Positions 1 through 9,504 are shown, counted from the first letter of the stretch. The stretch is DNA of 64,000 nucleotides from Bacillota bacterium (GCA_023423045.1 JAFAGA010000059.1:62001-126000); one strand, 5' to 3'. Translations and numbers: made by a program. The notes: a model not told the origin generated them from the letters alone.

Positions 1-65
1 TGGTAACAATGTCTGTGCATTTATTGTAAACACCTCTCTCATCATTCTAAGAGGCTTCTAAGAAA

Positions 66-1559
66 TTAGCAAACTGCGCTTAGCAGCTCAATTGCTTTCC
101 TGATTCTTCTCAGGCTTTCCTCTTTGCCCAAAATATTCATGATCTCATAGGCGCCGCCCGGTGTGGACTGCTTACCGGATACGGCGGTTCTTACCGGCCA
201 CAGGCCCTGGCCGTTCTTGATCCCCTGCTCGGCGATATAAGACATGATAACCGCTTCAATGGATGCTTCACTGTAATCCTCCAGTGCCTCGAATCTCGGA
301 AGAAGATCGGTCAAAACCTTCAGGGAGTTCTGAGAATCCGTCTTCATCTTCTTATGGGTATACATCTGGATATCATACTCCGGAAGCTCATCAAAGAAAT
401 CAATGATCCCTTTAATATCCACCAGCGTCTCTATTCTGGTTTTCACTAACGCTGCAATTTTTCTTAAATCCAAATCCCTGGTTACTGCCTCCCGAAGATA
501 CGGAAGCGCCAGGTCATAGAATCGATCAAAATCCATGCTCTTGAGATATTCGCCGTTCATCCAGCGAAGCTTTACAATATCAAACACTGCGGGGGCCTTG
601 TTGATATGGGTGTAATCAAACTCACGAATCAACTCCTCCAGGGACATAATCTCCGTATTGTTCGAGGAACTCCATCCCAGCAGAGCAACAAAGTTAATGA
701 TTGCCTCTGATACAAAGCCCTGCTCCAGCAAATCCTCATAGGAAGAATGTCCGCTGCGCTTACTTAACTTCTTATGCTCCTCATTGGTGATCAGGGGTAG
801 ATGGACATAAACCGGCTCCTCCCATCCAAAATCCTGGTACAACCTTGTATATTTCGGTGTGGAGGATAAATACTCATTCCCTCTTACCACATGAGTTATC
901 TTCATCAGATGATCGTCAACGACATTGGCAAAATTATAGGTGGGAAAACCATCGGATTTGATCAGAATCATATCATCCAACTCTTCGTTATCCACGGTAA
1001 TCTCTCCGAAAATCGCATCATGGAAGGTAGTGGAGCCCTCGGTCGGGTTGTTCTGGCGAATTACATAGGGAATCCCCTCTGCCAACTTTGCTTCAATCTC
1101 TTCCTTGGACAGGTGAAGGCAATGCTTGTCATATTTGATAATTTCCTTAACTTCCTTAGAATCCTCTTCACCTTCCTCAGAAGCATTCCCAACTGCCGTC
1201 TTTAAGGATGCCAGACGGTCCTTGGTACAGAAGCAGTAATAGGCAGCTCCCTTATCCACCAGCTGCTTGGCATACTCCAGATAGATCCCGCTTGCCTGGC
1301 GCTCGCTCTGTACATAAGGTCCATATCCCCCGTCCTTATCCGGCCCTTCATCGTGATTCAAACCGGTCCCCTGCATCGTACGGTATATAATATCCACCGC
1401 ACCTTCCACAAGGCGTTCCTGATCCGTATCTTCTATTCTGAGGATGAAGGTTCCTCCCTCATGCTTTGCAATTAAATACTCATATAATGCGGTTCTTAAA
1501 TTCCCTACATGCATTCTGCCTGTAGGACTCGGTGCAAATCTGGTTCTGATTGTGCTCAT
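66..1559 (-). CDS. gltX: glutamyl-tRNA synthetase
   Basis: Class I aminoacyl-tRNA synthetase that charges tRNA-Glu with glutamate in the cytoplasm. The 497-residue length fits full-length bacterial GltX. The HIGH-type signature appears as HVGN at residues 17-20 inside PSPTGRMHVGN, and the KMSKS-type loop as KLSKRSG near residue 263. A CFC pair near residue 108 lies where many GltX proteins bind zinc. The ATG follows AGGAGGTCAG at good spacing. In organisms without GlnRS this enzyme may also charge tRNA-Gln for later amidation; the sequence here cannot decide that. No T-box leader is visible between it and the upstream gene. Confidence 0.97.
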   Translation of the reverse strand: MSTIRTRFAPSPTGRMHVGNLRTALYEYLIAKHEGGTFILRIEDTDQERLVEGAVDIIYRTMQGTGLNHDEGPDKDGGYGPYVQSERQASGIYLEYAKQLVDKGAAYYCFCTKDRLASLKTAVGNASEEGEEDSKEVKEIIKYDKHCLHLSKEEIEAKLAEGIPYVIRQNNPTEGSTTFHDAIFGEITVDNEELDDMILIKSDGFPTYNFANVVDDHLMKITHVVRGNEYLSSTPKYTRLYQDFGWEEPVYVHLPLITNEEHKKLSKRSGHSSYEDLLEQGFVSEAIINFVALLGWSSSNNTEIMSLEELIREFDYTHINKAPAVFDIVKLRWMNGEYLKSMDFDRFYDLALPYLREAVTRDLDLRKIAALVKTRIETLVDIKGIIDFFDELPEYDIQMYTHKKMKTDSQNSLKVLTDLLPRFEALEDYSEASIEAVIMSYIAEQGIKNGQGLWPVRTAVSGKQSTPGGAYEIMNILGKEESLRRIRKAIELLSAVC

Positions 1560-1599
1560 TCTGACCTCCTAATAATATTGCTGCAGACTTTCTTTTATT

Positions 1600-2088
1600 T
1601 TATTTTAAACTATTGAACAGATTTTCATAATAGCTATTATAATCAAAATTACCGCTCATCATCTGCTGAAACATGGGCACATAAAATATGACAATAAAAA
1701 GTATCAAAAAAACTGCTACGATCCCAACAAAAATCAGGGTAACTCTCGCCCAGTTCCTCTTAGTTACAGGAGTGCTGTTGCCAAAGGCCCAGATAAACAG
1801 CATAATAATGAATATCAGCCAGCCGACATAGGGCACCAGCAATAATGCATAGGTTCCAAGCCAGCTTAGAAAACTTATGGGCCTCTCTTCCACGCCCGGC
1901 TGCTGCGTTGCAGTCAGAGGCTGACCACTTACAGGGGCTGGCTCCTGATGCAGCTCCGGCTGGTTATAAAGGCCTTGTCCACCCTCAACCCTTGCCGTCT
2001 GTCTGTGTTCCCGGAAGGAAAAGCCGCAGTATTCACAAAAGTTGGCCGCTTCATTCTGTATCTGTCTTCCACAGTTATTACATATCAT
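1600..2088 (-). CDS. zinc-ribbon membrane protein
   Basis: A 162-residue protein of unknown function. It opens with a zinc-ribbon: Cys3-x2-Cys6 and Cys18-x2-Cys21, the pattern of short rubredoxin-like knuckles. A polar linker follows, then two hydrophobic segments at about residues 73-101 and 112-137, and a short tail rich in Asn, Phe and Tyr. The zinc-ribbon probably faces the cytoplasm. The start ATG lies after AGAGGTGAAAACC. It sits 40 bp upstream of gltX on the same strand, so the two may be co-transcribed, but no functional link is evident. Such zinc-ribbon/two-TM proteins are common in Clostridia. Confidence 0.8.
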   Translation of the reverse strand: MICNNCGRQIQNEAANFCEYCGFSFREHRQTARVEGGQGLYNQPELHQEPAPVSGQPLTATQQPGVEERPISFLSWLGTYALLLVPYVGWLIFIIMLFIWAFGNSTPVTKRNWARVTLIFVGIVAVFLILFIVIFYVPMFQQMMSGNFDYNSYYENLFNSLK

Positions 2089-2162
2089 TGGTTTTCACCT
2101 CTTTTTGCATTGTTTTTTTATTATACCACATTCCGCCTAAAAATCAATTATCCAAAATAACA

Positions 2163-2192
2163 GTGCCGGGATGATGTAATTCACCCCGGCAC
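2163..2192 (-). terminator. probable terminator of the ABC/CARDB operon
   Basis: Eight-base GC-rich arms GTGCCGGG and CCCGGCAC enclose a 14-nt loop just after the stop of the ABC permease gene. Read on the minus strand the hairpin is followed by TGTTATTTTG, a weak T-rich tail. Confidence 0.55.
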
Positions 2193-2208
2193 CTCACCGT
2201 CTTTTACC

Positions 2209-3537
2209 TTAACCCTCTGTCTTCATAGCTTCAATTGCACTGATCTTCGTAGCGCGTCTTGCAGGGAAATAACCCGATGCCAGACCCACCGCCACAGAGA
2301 TTAACAACGACATAACCGGAAGATAGAGCGGTATAATCGAGAATTTGGTATTTGCCATATCATACATATAATTACCGGACATCAATGCTCCAAATATGGG
2401 AGCGCCAAATTTATTGATCAACCAGGAAGAGATGTATCCGAGAATGATGCCGACGATACCGCCGAATAAACCGATAATTGCGGCTTCCAGCAAAAAGAGC
2501 TTGCGAACATCCTTTACGATACAGCCCAGCACCTTCATAATACCGATTTCTTTGGTCCGTTCATAGATGGACATAACCATGGTATTGGCAATACTGATGG
2601 CTGATACTACCATGGCCACCGCACCCAGGGCTCCCAGCACCATTTGGAGGGTCTCCGAGGCTTTCTGCAACGGTCTCAAATACTGCATCATGCTATAGGA
2701 TTGGAAGCCCAATTCCTTGATTTTGTCCTGAACTTCAATTACATTATCAATATTATCCACATTCAGCTTGATGCTCTGATAAGATTCCATGGATTTAATG
2801 GCCCTTTTCCGGTCCTCCAGAGAAAGTGTATTGCAGTATTTACGATAAATCTGCTTCAGATAGTCGATATCAATATAAACATTGTAATCATATTCACTGT
2901 TCGTCTTTTCCATCTTGGCAATATGCTTTAGAGGCAGGGAGAACTGCTTTTTCGCATCATTCACAGCAAACTCTTCGAATTTTAGCACAACCTTATCCTT
3001 CTGCATATCAATCTGAACCTGATTATATCCCCTGGAATACGGATCATAGAACCCCCAGGGCATATCGCTTCCGAATACGATCCATGCATTATCTCCCGAC
3101 GTTGGGTAGGAGCCGTAAGCAAGGGGCGGAAAATCAAAGGCATCAAAAGTGTCCAGATCAATCGCCGTGAGCGATACTCCGCTTTGATACTTTCCGCTAT
3201 ATAAACTTCCATATTTTTGAACCACCGGAGATACTGCCTTCACATGCTCAATCTGGCGTATCTGTTCCACCAGGCGGTCATCCAGTTTCTGCTCCTTCGA
3301 ACCGGTCCAATTGCCGTCATCATCAGTGATATCTGCCCAGGTATTTACCGTAATGGTGGTCAATCCACCCTGCTGCATAACCTGGGACTCAAAATTATTC
3401 TCCATGCCATAGCCTATGGATCTCATAATAATAATGGACAGCGAACCGATGACAACACCCAGAACAGTCAAAAATGTTCTTGCTTTTCTACGGGACAGGT
3501 TTCTTAATCCCATTTTAAACAGATCGCTAATCCTCAT
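2209..3537 (-). CDS. MacB/FtsX-type ABC transporter permease
   Basis: A 442-residue permease with the MacB topology: one N-terminal membrane helix after an RRKARTF motif, a large extracellular region of about 270 residues, and three helices in the last 150 residues. It ends with the characteristic PARRATKISAIEAM stretch. Members of this family usually work as mechanotransmitters with a LolD-like ATPase, moving lipoproteins, peptides or toxic compounds at the outer face of the membrane. The ATG at 3537 overlaps the end of the upstream gene by 11 bp and has AAGGA ten bases ahead; a TTG nine bases further upstream is less likely. It is the last gene of a four-gene operon with its ATPase at the other end. 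Confidence 0.9.
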   Translation of the reverse strand: MRISDLFKMGLRNLSRRKARTFLTVLGVVIGSLSIIIMRSIGYGMENNFESQVMQQGGLTTITVNTWADITDDDGNWTGSKEQKLDDRLVEQIRQIEHVKAVSPVVQKYGSLYSGKYQSGVSLTAIDLDTFDAFDFPPLAYGSYPTSGDNAWIVFGSDMPWGFYDPYSRGYNQVQIDMQKDKVVLKFEEFAVNDAKKQFSLPLKHIAKMEKTNSEYDYNVYIDIDYLKQIYRKYCNTLSLEDRKRAIKSMESYQSIKLNVDNIDNVIEVQDKIKELGFQSYSMMQYLRPLQKASETLQMVLGALGAVAMVVSAISIANTMVMSIYERTKEIGIMKVLGCIVKDVRKLFLLEAAIIGLFGGIVGIILGYISSWLINKFGAPIFGALMSGNYMYDMANTKFSIIPLYLPVMSLLISVAVGLASGYFPARRATKISAIEAMKTEG

Positions 3538-4081
3538 ACAGCTCAATTCCTTTTTTGATTTTTCTCTTCGCTAAGAGAACACCTAGAACTACACTGACTG
3601 CCAGCACTACGCCTGAGATACCGATTACAAAGGGCCAGGAAGATAACAGCGGATCCTTTACTCCTGTTCCCATGGGATCGACGACCATTCCTTCTCCCAG
3701 TTCCATACCATCCCCGGGCATCATACCTTCTCCGCCAATCATATCTCCTCCGATCACTGCACCTTCCTCAGTAACCACGCCGTCTCCACCGACTGTTTCC
3801 TCTCCGGTAACTGCACCGTCTTCGCCGACCGCACCCTCTTCAGTAACTGCGCCGTCTTCGCCGACTGTTCCGTCTCCGGTAACTGTACCTTCTTCGCCAA
3901 CTGCACCGTCTTCGCCAACGGTACCATCTCCGGTAACTGCACCGTCTGTAACCTCTCCGGTGACAACACCTTCCTTGGTAACTGTACCTTCATTGGCAAT
4001 CACGACCTCTTTGGTAGCCGGCTGGGCTACCGAAGCAGTTGCAGTTGCCACTACTATTCCATTGCTTAATAAACTTTCCAT
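3527..4081 (-). CDS. acidic hexapeptide-repeat membrane protein
   Basis: A 184-residue protein I do not recognise. Residues of about 35-120 consist of imperfect six-residue repeats of the type GEDGAV, TEEGAV and TGDGTV, acidic and probably disordered. A Gly/Met-rich stretch, one membrane helix (WPFVIGISGVVLAVSVVLGVLLA) and the basic tail KRKIKKGIELYED follow. There is no clear signal peptide. The ATG follows AGGAGGACGATT. The position between the CARDB exoprotein and the permease, with an overlap to the latter, argues for a real gene. The repeat may form a flexible extracellular spacer of the ABC complex; this is inference. The DNA repeats make length variation between strains likely. Confidence 0.75.
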   Translation of the reverse strand: MESLLSNGIVVATATASVAQPATKEVVIANEGTVTKEGVVTGEVTDGAVTGDGTVGEDGAVGEEGTVTGDGTVGEDGAVTEEGAVGEDGAVTGEETVGGDGVVTEEGAVIGGDMIGGEGMMPGDGMELGEGMVVDPMGTGVKDPLLSSWPFVIGISGVVLAVSVVLGVLLAKRKIKKGIELYED

Positions 4082-4107
4082 AATCGTCCTCCTACAACCT
4101 GCCCTGA

Positions 4108-6588
4108 TTAGTTCCCATTCTGTTCCTGCTTACGGAGCCTTGCCTTATATACGCTAATTACAATCTTTCTTGTGATCGGTATAAAGGCGGCAAAAATAAC
4201 GATCTGTATGATCACAAAGAGCCATACCGGTAAAATTTCTTTTTTTGCCACAGGGACCTCCGGATTGAATACGTCGATATCCCCGCCGGGCATTCCCGGT
4301 TCGAAGGTTGTCGCAGACATAACCTGGGTCTCAAAATCCTTTGTAAATTCTATCTTATCACCATTACTATCCTCGAAGGAAATATGTAAAACACCTTTGG
4401 CAGTCCCCTCCATATTAGGTATTACATCAAATTCGGCATAAGAGGAGCTTCCGGCGGCTACATTGCCAAGGAAGAACATATTGCCGTCCGATTTTGTAAA
4501 ATCACCGTCTACCGTAGCAATTACATTATTCAACGGAGATTTACCCATATTATAAAATTCAAAGGACAGGGTGGCCGGATTGCCCAGGGTTACATTGCCG
4601 TCCCAGGAATAAACATTCACATAATCCACTACCGGTCTGGAATTCTCCACTACCTGCAGGTTCAGCTTCTCCGTACGAGTCTGACCGATTACTCCTGTCT
4701 CAGGATTGGGTTTAATTCCGTCATATTCATATTCAATAATCACCTCCAGCTCATAAGCCTTTGTGCTGGCATCGGACTTTACCTTCATCTCCACTGTCTG
4801 CTGAACCGTCTCACCAGGTGCAATCTTGTTGATAAAGAAGCTGTTGCTTCCCTGGGTAACGCTGAATATGCTTTCCGCCTGCTTCAGGGTAACGGTAATA
4901 TTCTTGGCCGAAACAGAAGAGTTCGTATTATAGATGTCAAAGGTAAAATTGAACGTAGAGCCGGCTCTCAGCTCTTCCACATCAGCGGTATACTTGCTGA
5001 TGATCAGCTTAGGCATACTGTTGCTGCCCAGATCATTCTGAATATTGCGCACCGGTATCATCACGGTCTCTCCTGCCGGATTGCCCGCATAGGTATACTT
5101 CACCGTAAGGTTGCTCATTCCCTCGGGAATCGAATCGGATATCGTCAGGGGAATTGATATTTTCTTTGTCTTTCCCGCCTCTATTTTATCCACATATATG
5201 TACGGCTCGGAATTCTTCGGAATAAAGGTTGTTCCGTCCAGGCCCTGAAGAGCTAATTTAATCTCGGTAATATCAGACTGACTCTTGTTCTGAAGCTCAA
5301 AGGACACCTGCATGCTGTCGCCTGCTGCAGGGCTCTCCGGGCTCTGTGTCACATTATTCAGCACCAGGGGTGATTCATCAGTGACACTTCCTCCGATTAC
5401 CTCGGGATAAATCGTAATAGTTGAAGTGTATGGATTGCCATTCTCATCCTCATAGTCCAAGATCAGATTAACTTTCTTCCTCCCGCCGGTCGCTTTCTTT
5501 GATACATACATCGGAATGCTTGCCTTGATCGTCTTATCGGCCTTCACACTTCCCACATAAATACTTTCTGTAATATAATCTTTATAAAAACCATCATCAC
5601 TATTGGTTGCATCATCCATCTTAATGGTCAGATTTTCCGCAGTGAAGCTGCCGGCATTTTTGATTACTGCATTCAGATTAACCTTTGCTCCGGGCTCAAG
5701 GGTCTTGTTATAAGAGATCTGATCAATCACCAACTCCGGAGCACTTCCGTCCTTCTTAACATCTACATAGATCTCGTGGGAATCACTCCCCTCCTTACCG
5801 TTGATATCCTGATAGCTAAAAGTAACTGTGACTGTCTTGAGTTCAGGCTTGGCAGTGGAAAGAATACCGACAGGAATTTCTATATATTTAACAGAACCTG
5901 AGGGAATTTCCCCTAATTTAATCTTCTTGACGGAAGACTTGTGAACTAAATCCTTGTCACTGAAAGCCACGCTGTAATATGTATTTCTTGCAGTAATTTC
6001 ACCTTCATTTTTTAGTACAAAGCTAACTTTGGCTTCACCGCCGATTGACGCATCGGTAACTGCAACATCATTCAGGATAATCTGTGCCGGTGAAAGAGCC
6101 CTGTAAATCTGTAAGTTTTTAAGCTCAACCGACCATGTACCGGTACCGCCTGCGTCCTCTCCCGAACCTGAATCCCTACCGGATACCTCAATCTTGATAG
6201 AATAAGAACCAATCTTAGCAGTCTCCTTGACTGTAATATCAAACTCTACATAGGAAGTTCCATAATTCGACAGATAGCTCATTGTCCCCAGATCCGCCAT
6301 CACCAGCTTGGGGTTGGATAAAATCAGATCAGATGCCTCGGTATCTCCGCGCCCTATCGGTGTCAGAACGATGGAGGGATCGTTGATTGCCGCGCCTCTC
6401 GCCCTGATCGGAACCTTCATATGCTTTGTCTCACCGGGAATCAAAGTCAACTCCTGCTCCTTCATCGTTTCAGTTATTTCAATTCCTGTCACCGCAGCGT
6501 ATGCATTGGATGAACTGCTTACCAGATTGAGTACGGTCATCATTACCGCGACCATTACCACCATCATCTTTTTAAACTTTCCTTTCAT
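4108..6588 (-). CDS. CARDB/NEW3-type S-layer-like exoprotein
   Basis: An 826-residue exported protein. It has a signal peptide (MKGKFKKMMVVMVAVMMTVL, then SSSSNAYA), a long extracellular part built of repeated beta-sandwich modules typical of CARDB/NEW3 (COG1361) proteins, with recurring phrases such as ISYNKTLEPGAKVNL and ITVTLKQ, and one C-terminal membrane helix near residues 785-810 with a basic tail. The ATG at 6588 has a purine-rich GAGGGAAAGGG ahead; an ATG at 6612 and a TTG at 6639 are alternative starts without good signals. It follows the ATPase gene and precedes the repeat protein and the permease, so it is probably the extracellular partner of that ABC transporter, perhaps a cell-wall-spanning scaffold. 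The substrate is unknown. Confidence 0.85.
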   Translation of the reverse strand: MKGKFKKMMVVMVAVMMTVLNLVSSSSNAYAAVTGIEITETMKEQELTLIPGETKHMKVPIRARGAAINDPSIVLTPIGRGDTEASDLILSNPKLVMADLGTMSYLSNYGTSYVEFDITVKETAKIGSYSIKIEVSGRDSGSGEDAGGTGTWSVELKNLQIYRALSPAQIILNDVAVTDASIGGEAKVSFVLKNEGEITARNTYYSVAFSDKDLVHKSSVKKIKLGEIPSGSVKYIEIPVGILSTAKPELKTVTVTFSYQDINGKEGSDSHEIYVDVKKDGSAPELVIDQISYNKTLEPGAKVNLNAVIKNAGSFTAENLTIKMDDATNSDDGFYKDYITESIYVGSVKADKTIKASIPMYVSKKATGGRKKVNLILDYEDENGNPYTSTITIYPEVIGGSVTDESPLVLNNVTQSPESPAAGDSMQVSFELQNKSQSDITEIKLALQGLDGTTFIPKNSEPYIYVDKIEAGKTKKISIPLTISDSIPEGMSNLTVKYTYAGNPAGETVMIPVRNIQNDLGSNSMPKLIISKYTADVEELRAGSTFNFTFDIYNTNSSVSAKNITVTLKQAESIFSVTQGSNSFFINKIAPGETVQQTVEMKVKSDASTKAYELEVIIEYEYDGIKPNPETGVIGQTRTEKLNLQVVENSRPVVDYVNVYSWDGNVTLGNPATLSFEFYNMGKSPLNNVIATVDGDFTKSDGNMFFLGNVAAGSSSYAEFDVIPNMEGTAKGVLHISFEDSNGDKIEFTKDFETQVMSATTFEPGMPGGDIDVFNPEVPVAKKEILPVWLFVIIQIVIFAAFIPITRKIVISVYKARLRKQEQNGN

Positions 6589-6672
6589 TCCCTTTCCCTC
6601 TACTTCCTTCATATAATGTTGTTCTTCTTGTACTGGCAATGACTCGAAATGTCTCTTGCTTTCGGCCGAATT

Positions 6673-7464
6673 TTATGCAATTACCGGCTCCTGAACCGGG
6701 CCGTTTGCACCGGCTTCCTCCTGCTGTTCCTGCCCGCCGGCGGGTTCCTGTGCAGGTTTATGTTCGATTAATTCAATATTTTCTACCTTACCGTCAAAGA
6801 TGTGGATGATCTTATCCGCATATTCCGCCAAACGCCGGTCATGGGTAACCATAACGATGGTCTGATGATTGGCTTTGGCCATCACCTTGATCAGATCCAT
6901 AACCTCCCTTGAGGTCTTGGAATCCAAGTTACCTGTGGGCTCATCGGCAAATACAATCTCCGGATTGCTGACAAAGGCCCTGGCAATACCCACTCTCTGC
7001 TGCTGACCGCCGCTCATCTCCTTGGGCTTATGCTTTAATCTTGGCCCCAGTCCTACCATGACCAGCATATCCTTCGCCATCTTACGCCTCTTTTTGGTCG
7101 GGATACGCTTAAACACCAGCGGCAGCTCCACATTCTCGAGGGCGGTCATAGCGTTCATCAGATTATAGGATTGGAATACAAAGCCCAGATTATCCTGGCG
7201 GAATTTTGCAAGGCCCTTCTCACCCATTTTATGTATGTTCTTCCCTTTAATCGTGATTTGTCCGGAGGTGAGCTTCTCGATTCCCGCCATTAGATTAAGC
7301 AAGGTGGATTTACCTGAGCCGGACGCTCCGTACAGGCAGCAGAATTCTCCCCGCTTTATGGTAAAGCTGACATCATCGACTGCGCTGATTCTCTCCTTAC
7401 CCATCCGGTAAACCTTCTTTACGCTCTTCACCTCTATGATATTTTCGTCTCCGTTGTTTTTCAT
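6673..7464 (-). CDS. LolD/MacB-type ABC transporter ATPase
   Basis: A 263-residue ATP-binding subunit. All nucleotide-binding motifs are visible: Walker A GASGSGKST near residue 44, a Q-loop in FVFQSYNLM, the signature MSGGQQQRVGIARA, Walker B IVFADEPTGNLDS and the H-loop MVTHD. This layout is that of the LolD/MacB/FtsE branch that pairs with MacB-type permeases. The last 30 residues are a Gln/Glu/Pro-rich tail beyond the family's usual end. The ATG follows GGAAGGTGCTAA. It is the first gene of the operon; the matching permease lies three genes downstream. Confidence 0.93.
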   Translation of the reverse strand: MKNNGDENIIEVKSVKKVYRMGKERISAVDDVSFTIKRGEFCCLYGASGSGKSTLLNLMAGIEKLTSGQITIKGKNIHKMGEKGLAKFRQDNLGFVFQSYNLMNAMTALENVELPLVFKRIPTKKRRKMAKDMLVMVGLGPRLKHKPKEMSGGQQQRVGIARAFVSNPEIVFADEPTGNLDSKTSREVMDLIKVMAKANHQTIVMVTHDRRLAEYADKIIHIFDGKVENIELIEHKPAQEPAGGQEQQEEAGANGPVQEPVIA

Positions 7465-7524
7465 TTAGCACCTTCCTAACTGGGCGGCAAAAAACTGCAC
7501 CTACTGCATAGTAATAGTACACTA

Positions 7525-7559
7525 AATTTCTTAAATAATGCCTACCTAATTTCTTAAAT
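7525..7559 (-). promoter_or_regulatory. 12-bp direct repeats upstream of the ABC operon
   Basis: AATTTCTTAAAT occurs twice, at 7525-7536 and 7548-7559, with starts 23 bp apart, in the 131-bp gap upstream of the ATPase gene. Roughly two helical turns separate the copies, as expected for a regulator binding one face of the DNA. No regulator gene adjoins the operon. Confidence 0.4.
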
Positions 7560-7595
7560 TTTTCTTACGATTGCACACTTTAATAAAGTTTGCCT

Positions 7596-8777
7596 TTATG
7601 ACGCCGCCTTTCTTTTCAGCCGGTTATTGATAAATCTCACGAAGACCAGCTTAAGATATGCTCCCGCCGGAACTGCCAGCAGCATTCCCAAAAAGCCCCC
7701 CAATGCACTCCCAAAGATAATGGAAACCATAATAATCAGCGGATGTATCTTAATAGAGCTGCTCAAAAGCTTTGGCCCGATCAGATTACCGTCGATTGCC
7801 TGAATTATAAACAATGCGATCATTGATATGATCCAGGTACGAAAATCCTGGTTGATCAGACAGACCAGGGTTGTACTGGCATAAGCAACAATAGGCCCGA
7901 AGTAAGGGATCAGATTCCCTATCCCCGCCAATATCCCAATTACAATTGCAAATTTCACTCCGGTGATAGATAACACAATACTGATCAGAAACATCATAAC
8001 AAAGGCATCAATCAGCTGCCCCCGGATATAGCCGGAAAATACATGGTCCAGGTCCGACACAATTCTTTTCAGCGCTTTGTTCTGCCTGTCACTGAACAGT
8101 GCCATGCAGATTTTCCGGAGATAGGACATGAACATTCTGCCGTCAATCATAAAATAAAAGCCGATAATAAAGCTGAAGATAAAGGTGGTCAGATAATTTG
8201 ATAAATTGGTGAAGGAGGTCAGGGTTCCCTGGACAAAACCAATCAGGGAATTCACAACAAAGGTCGTGGTATTCAGCACATACTGCTCAAATTCCTTGGA
8301 CTGGATATTCATCTCTTTCAGCCTGGAGAGAACGGAATGATAGAAGAAATTCAACCCGGCCAGGTATTCCTTCGCCAGCGTTATCACGTCCTCCGGTGTC
8401 ACCAGCCTGATCTGGTCGGTAATCGTGAACACCAGCAGGGAAATCAATCCCAGCACCACCATCGCCAGCAAAAATACCGATGTAACCGCCGCCCAGGTGC
8501 GGGGCATCACTATCCTTCCCAGAAACCGGACCGATTTCAACTTCAGGTATCTGCGCTCAAACATCTCCACTACCGGATCCATCAGGTAGGCGAAAATAAA
8601 GCCCAGCGTCACCGGCTTGCTCACCCGGAGCAGCCAGCCAAGCTTCTCCATAACCTCGCTCATAATCTGCGGCATATTCTTAACAATCAGGCTCAAGGCA
8701 TAGATAATGACCACAGTAATAATCACATATAGGGAAATCAGCATATACTGTTTGTTAATTTTATCCTTCCACTTCAT
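7596..8777 (-). CDS. AI-2E family transporter
   Basis: A 393-residue polytopic membrane protein of the AI-2E/UPF0118 family. I see about eight hydrophobic segments and the conserved GILAGIGNLIPYFGPIV region near residue 285, plus a basic C-terminus. Family members were named for autoinducer-2 export, but others act as Na+(Li+)/H+ antiporters or have no known substrate, so the substrate here is open. The chosen ATG overlaps the stop codon of the upstream gene by one base (TGATG) and has AGGAAAG ahead, which suggests translational coupling. A longer frame to 8828 runs into the upstream gene and is rejected. Confidence 0.9.
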   Translation of the reverse strand: MKWKDKINKQYMLISLYVIITVVIIYALSLIVKNMPQIMSEVMEKLGWLLRVSKPVTLGFIFAYLMDPVVEMFERRYLKLKSVRFLGRIVMPRTWAAVTSVFLLAMVVLGLISLLVFTITDQIRLVTPEDVITLAKEYLAGLNFFYHSVLSRLKEMNIQSKEFEQYVLNTTTFVVNSLIGFVQGTLTSFTNLSNYLTTFIFSFIIGFYFMIDGRMFMSYLRKICMALFSDRQNKALKRIVSDLDHVFSGYIRGQLIDAFVMMFLISIVLSITGVKFAIVIGILAGIGNLIPYFGPIVAYASTTLVCLINQDFRTWIISMIALFIIQAIDGNLIGPKLLSSSIKIHPLIIMVSIIFGSALGGFLGMLLAVPAGAYLKLVFVRFINNRLKRKAAS

Positions 8778-9409
8778 CAGACTCTTTCCTGCTCTCTTTC
8801 TCCGTATCTCAGATAGCTGAGAATACATTCCACCGCATTGTCAATACCGACGTAATCACTGCGAACAGACAGGTGATAATTCTCGGCCCTGCCCCATTTC
8901 TCGCTGGCATGGTAATTATAATAATTCGCACGCCTTTTATCTGTTCTGAGGATCTCTTCCTCCGCCTTGCTTTCCTTAAGATGATATTTTTCAACAGCCC
9001 TTCTCTTCCTGGCATCAATGCCCGCCCAGATGAAGATGTTCACCACATTGCTGACATCCCTGAGAACATAATCCGCACAGCGTCCGACAATGACGCAGGG
9101 GCCTTCCGCTGCCACTTTTCGTATGACATTGGACTGTGCCAGATACAGCTGGTCATCCAGGGACAGATGGGTGAAGCCGATTTCCTGGTTGCCGTAGGCA
9201 TTCATTCCCATGGCCAGGGAATAAAGCAGGCTGTTGGTTGCCTTCATTTCTGCGTGCTCAAAGGCTGCCTCTGCAAAGCCGCTTTCCTTCGCCGCTCTGG
9301 ATATAATCTCATTATCGTAATACGGGATACCCAGCTTCTTTGCCAGTTTTTCTCCGATTTCTCTGCCGCCGCTGCCAAATTGTCTGCTGATTGTAATGAT
9401 ATTATTCAT
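8777..9409 (-). CDS. cytidylate kinase-like family protein
   Basis: A 210-residue protein of the cytidylate-kinase-like family (PF13189). The N-terminus ITISRQFGSGGREIGEKLAK carries a P-loop-like stretch, and YYDNEII follows as in the family. These proteins resemble Cmk, but their substrate is not established and they are widespread beside the true cmk in Lachnospiraceae. The ATG at 9409 has GGGGTGATC ahead, close to the ideal anti-16S sequence; an ATG nine bases upstream is less well placed. Its stop overlaps the start of the AI-2E transporter, so the two form a two-gene unit. Confidence 0.85.
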   Translation of the reverse strand: MNNIITISRQFGSGGREIGEKLAKKLGIPYYDNEIISRAAKESGFAEAAFEHAEMKATNSLLYSLAMGMNAYGNQEIGFTHLSLDDQLYLAQSNVIRKVAAEGPCVIVGRCADYVLRDVSNVVNIFIWAGIDARKRRAVEKYHLKESKAEEEILRTDKRRANYYNYHASEKWGRAENYHLSVRSDYVGIDNAVECILSYLRYGEREQERV

Positions 9410-9467
9410 CAAGATCACCCCATTCCAAATAATTCATTCTGTGTTCATTTCGCTTTCATATAATTTA

Positions 9468-9476
9468 AGTATACCA
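9468..9476 (-). promoter_or_regulatory. extended -10 promoter element
   Basis: On the minus strand TGGTATACT forms an extended -10 (TG-N-TATACT) about 60 bases upstream of the cytidylate-kinase-like gene. No convincing -35 is seen, which is usual for this promoter type. Confidence 0.4.
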
Positions 9477-9504
9477 CATTTTACAAGAGCGTAGAAGCGA
9501 TATA

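Noticed and set aside
1208..1390. Small plus-strand open frame opposite gltX
   Set aside because: Antisense to a conserved gene, with no homology I recognise and no ribosome site.
3555..4157. A 200-residue Pro/Ser/Thr-rich open frame on the plus strand
   Set aside because: It is the antisense of the hexapeptide-repeat gene and the start of the CARDB gene's end; the GC-rich repeat keeps the frame open. No ribosome site.
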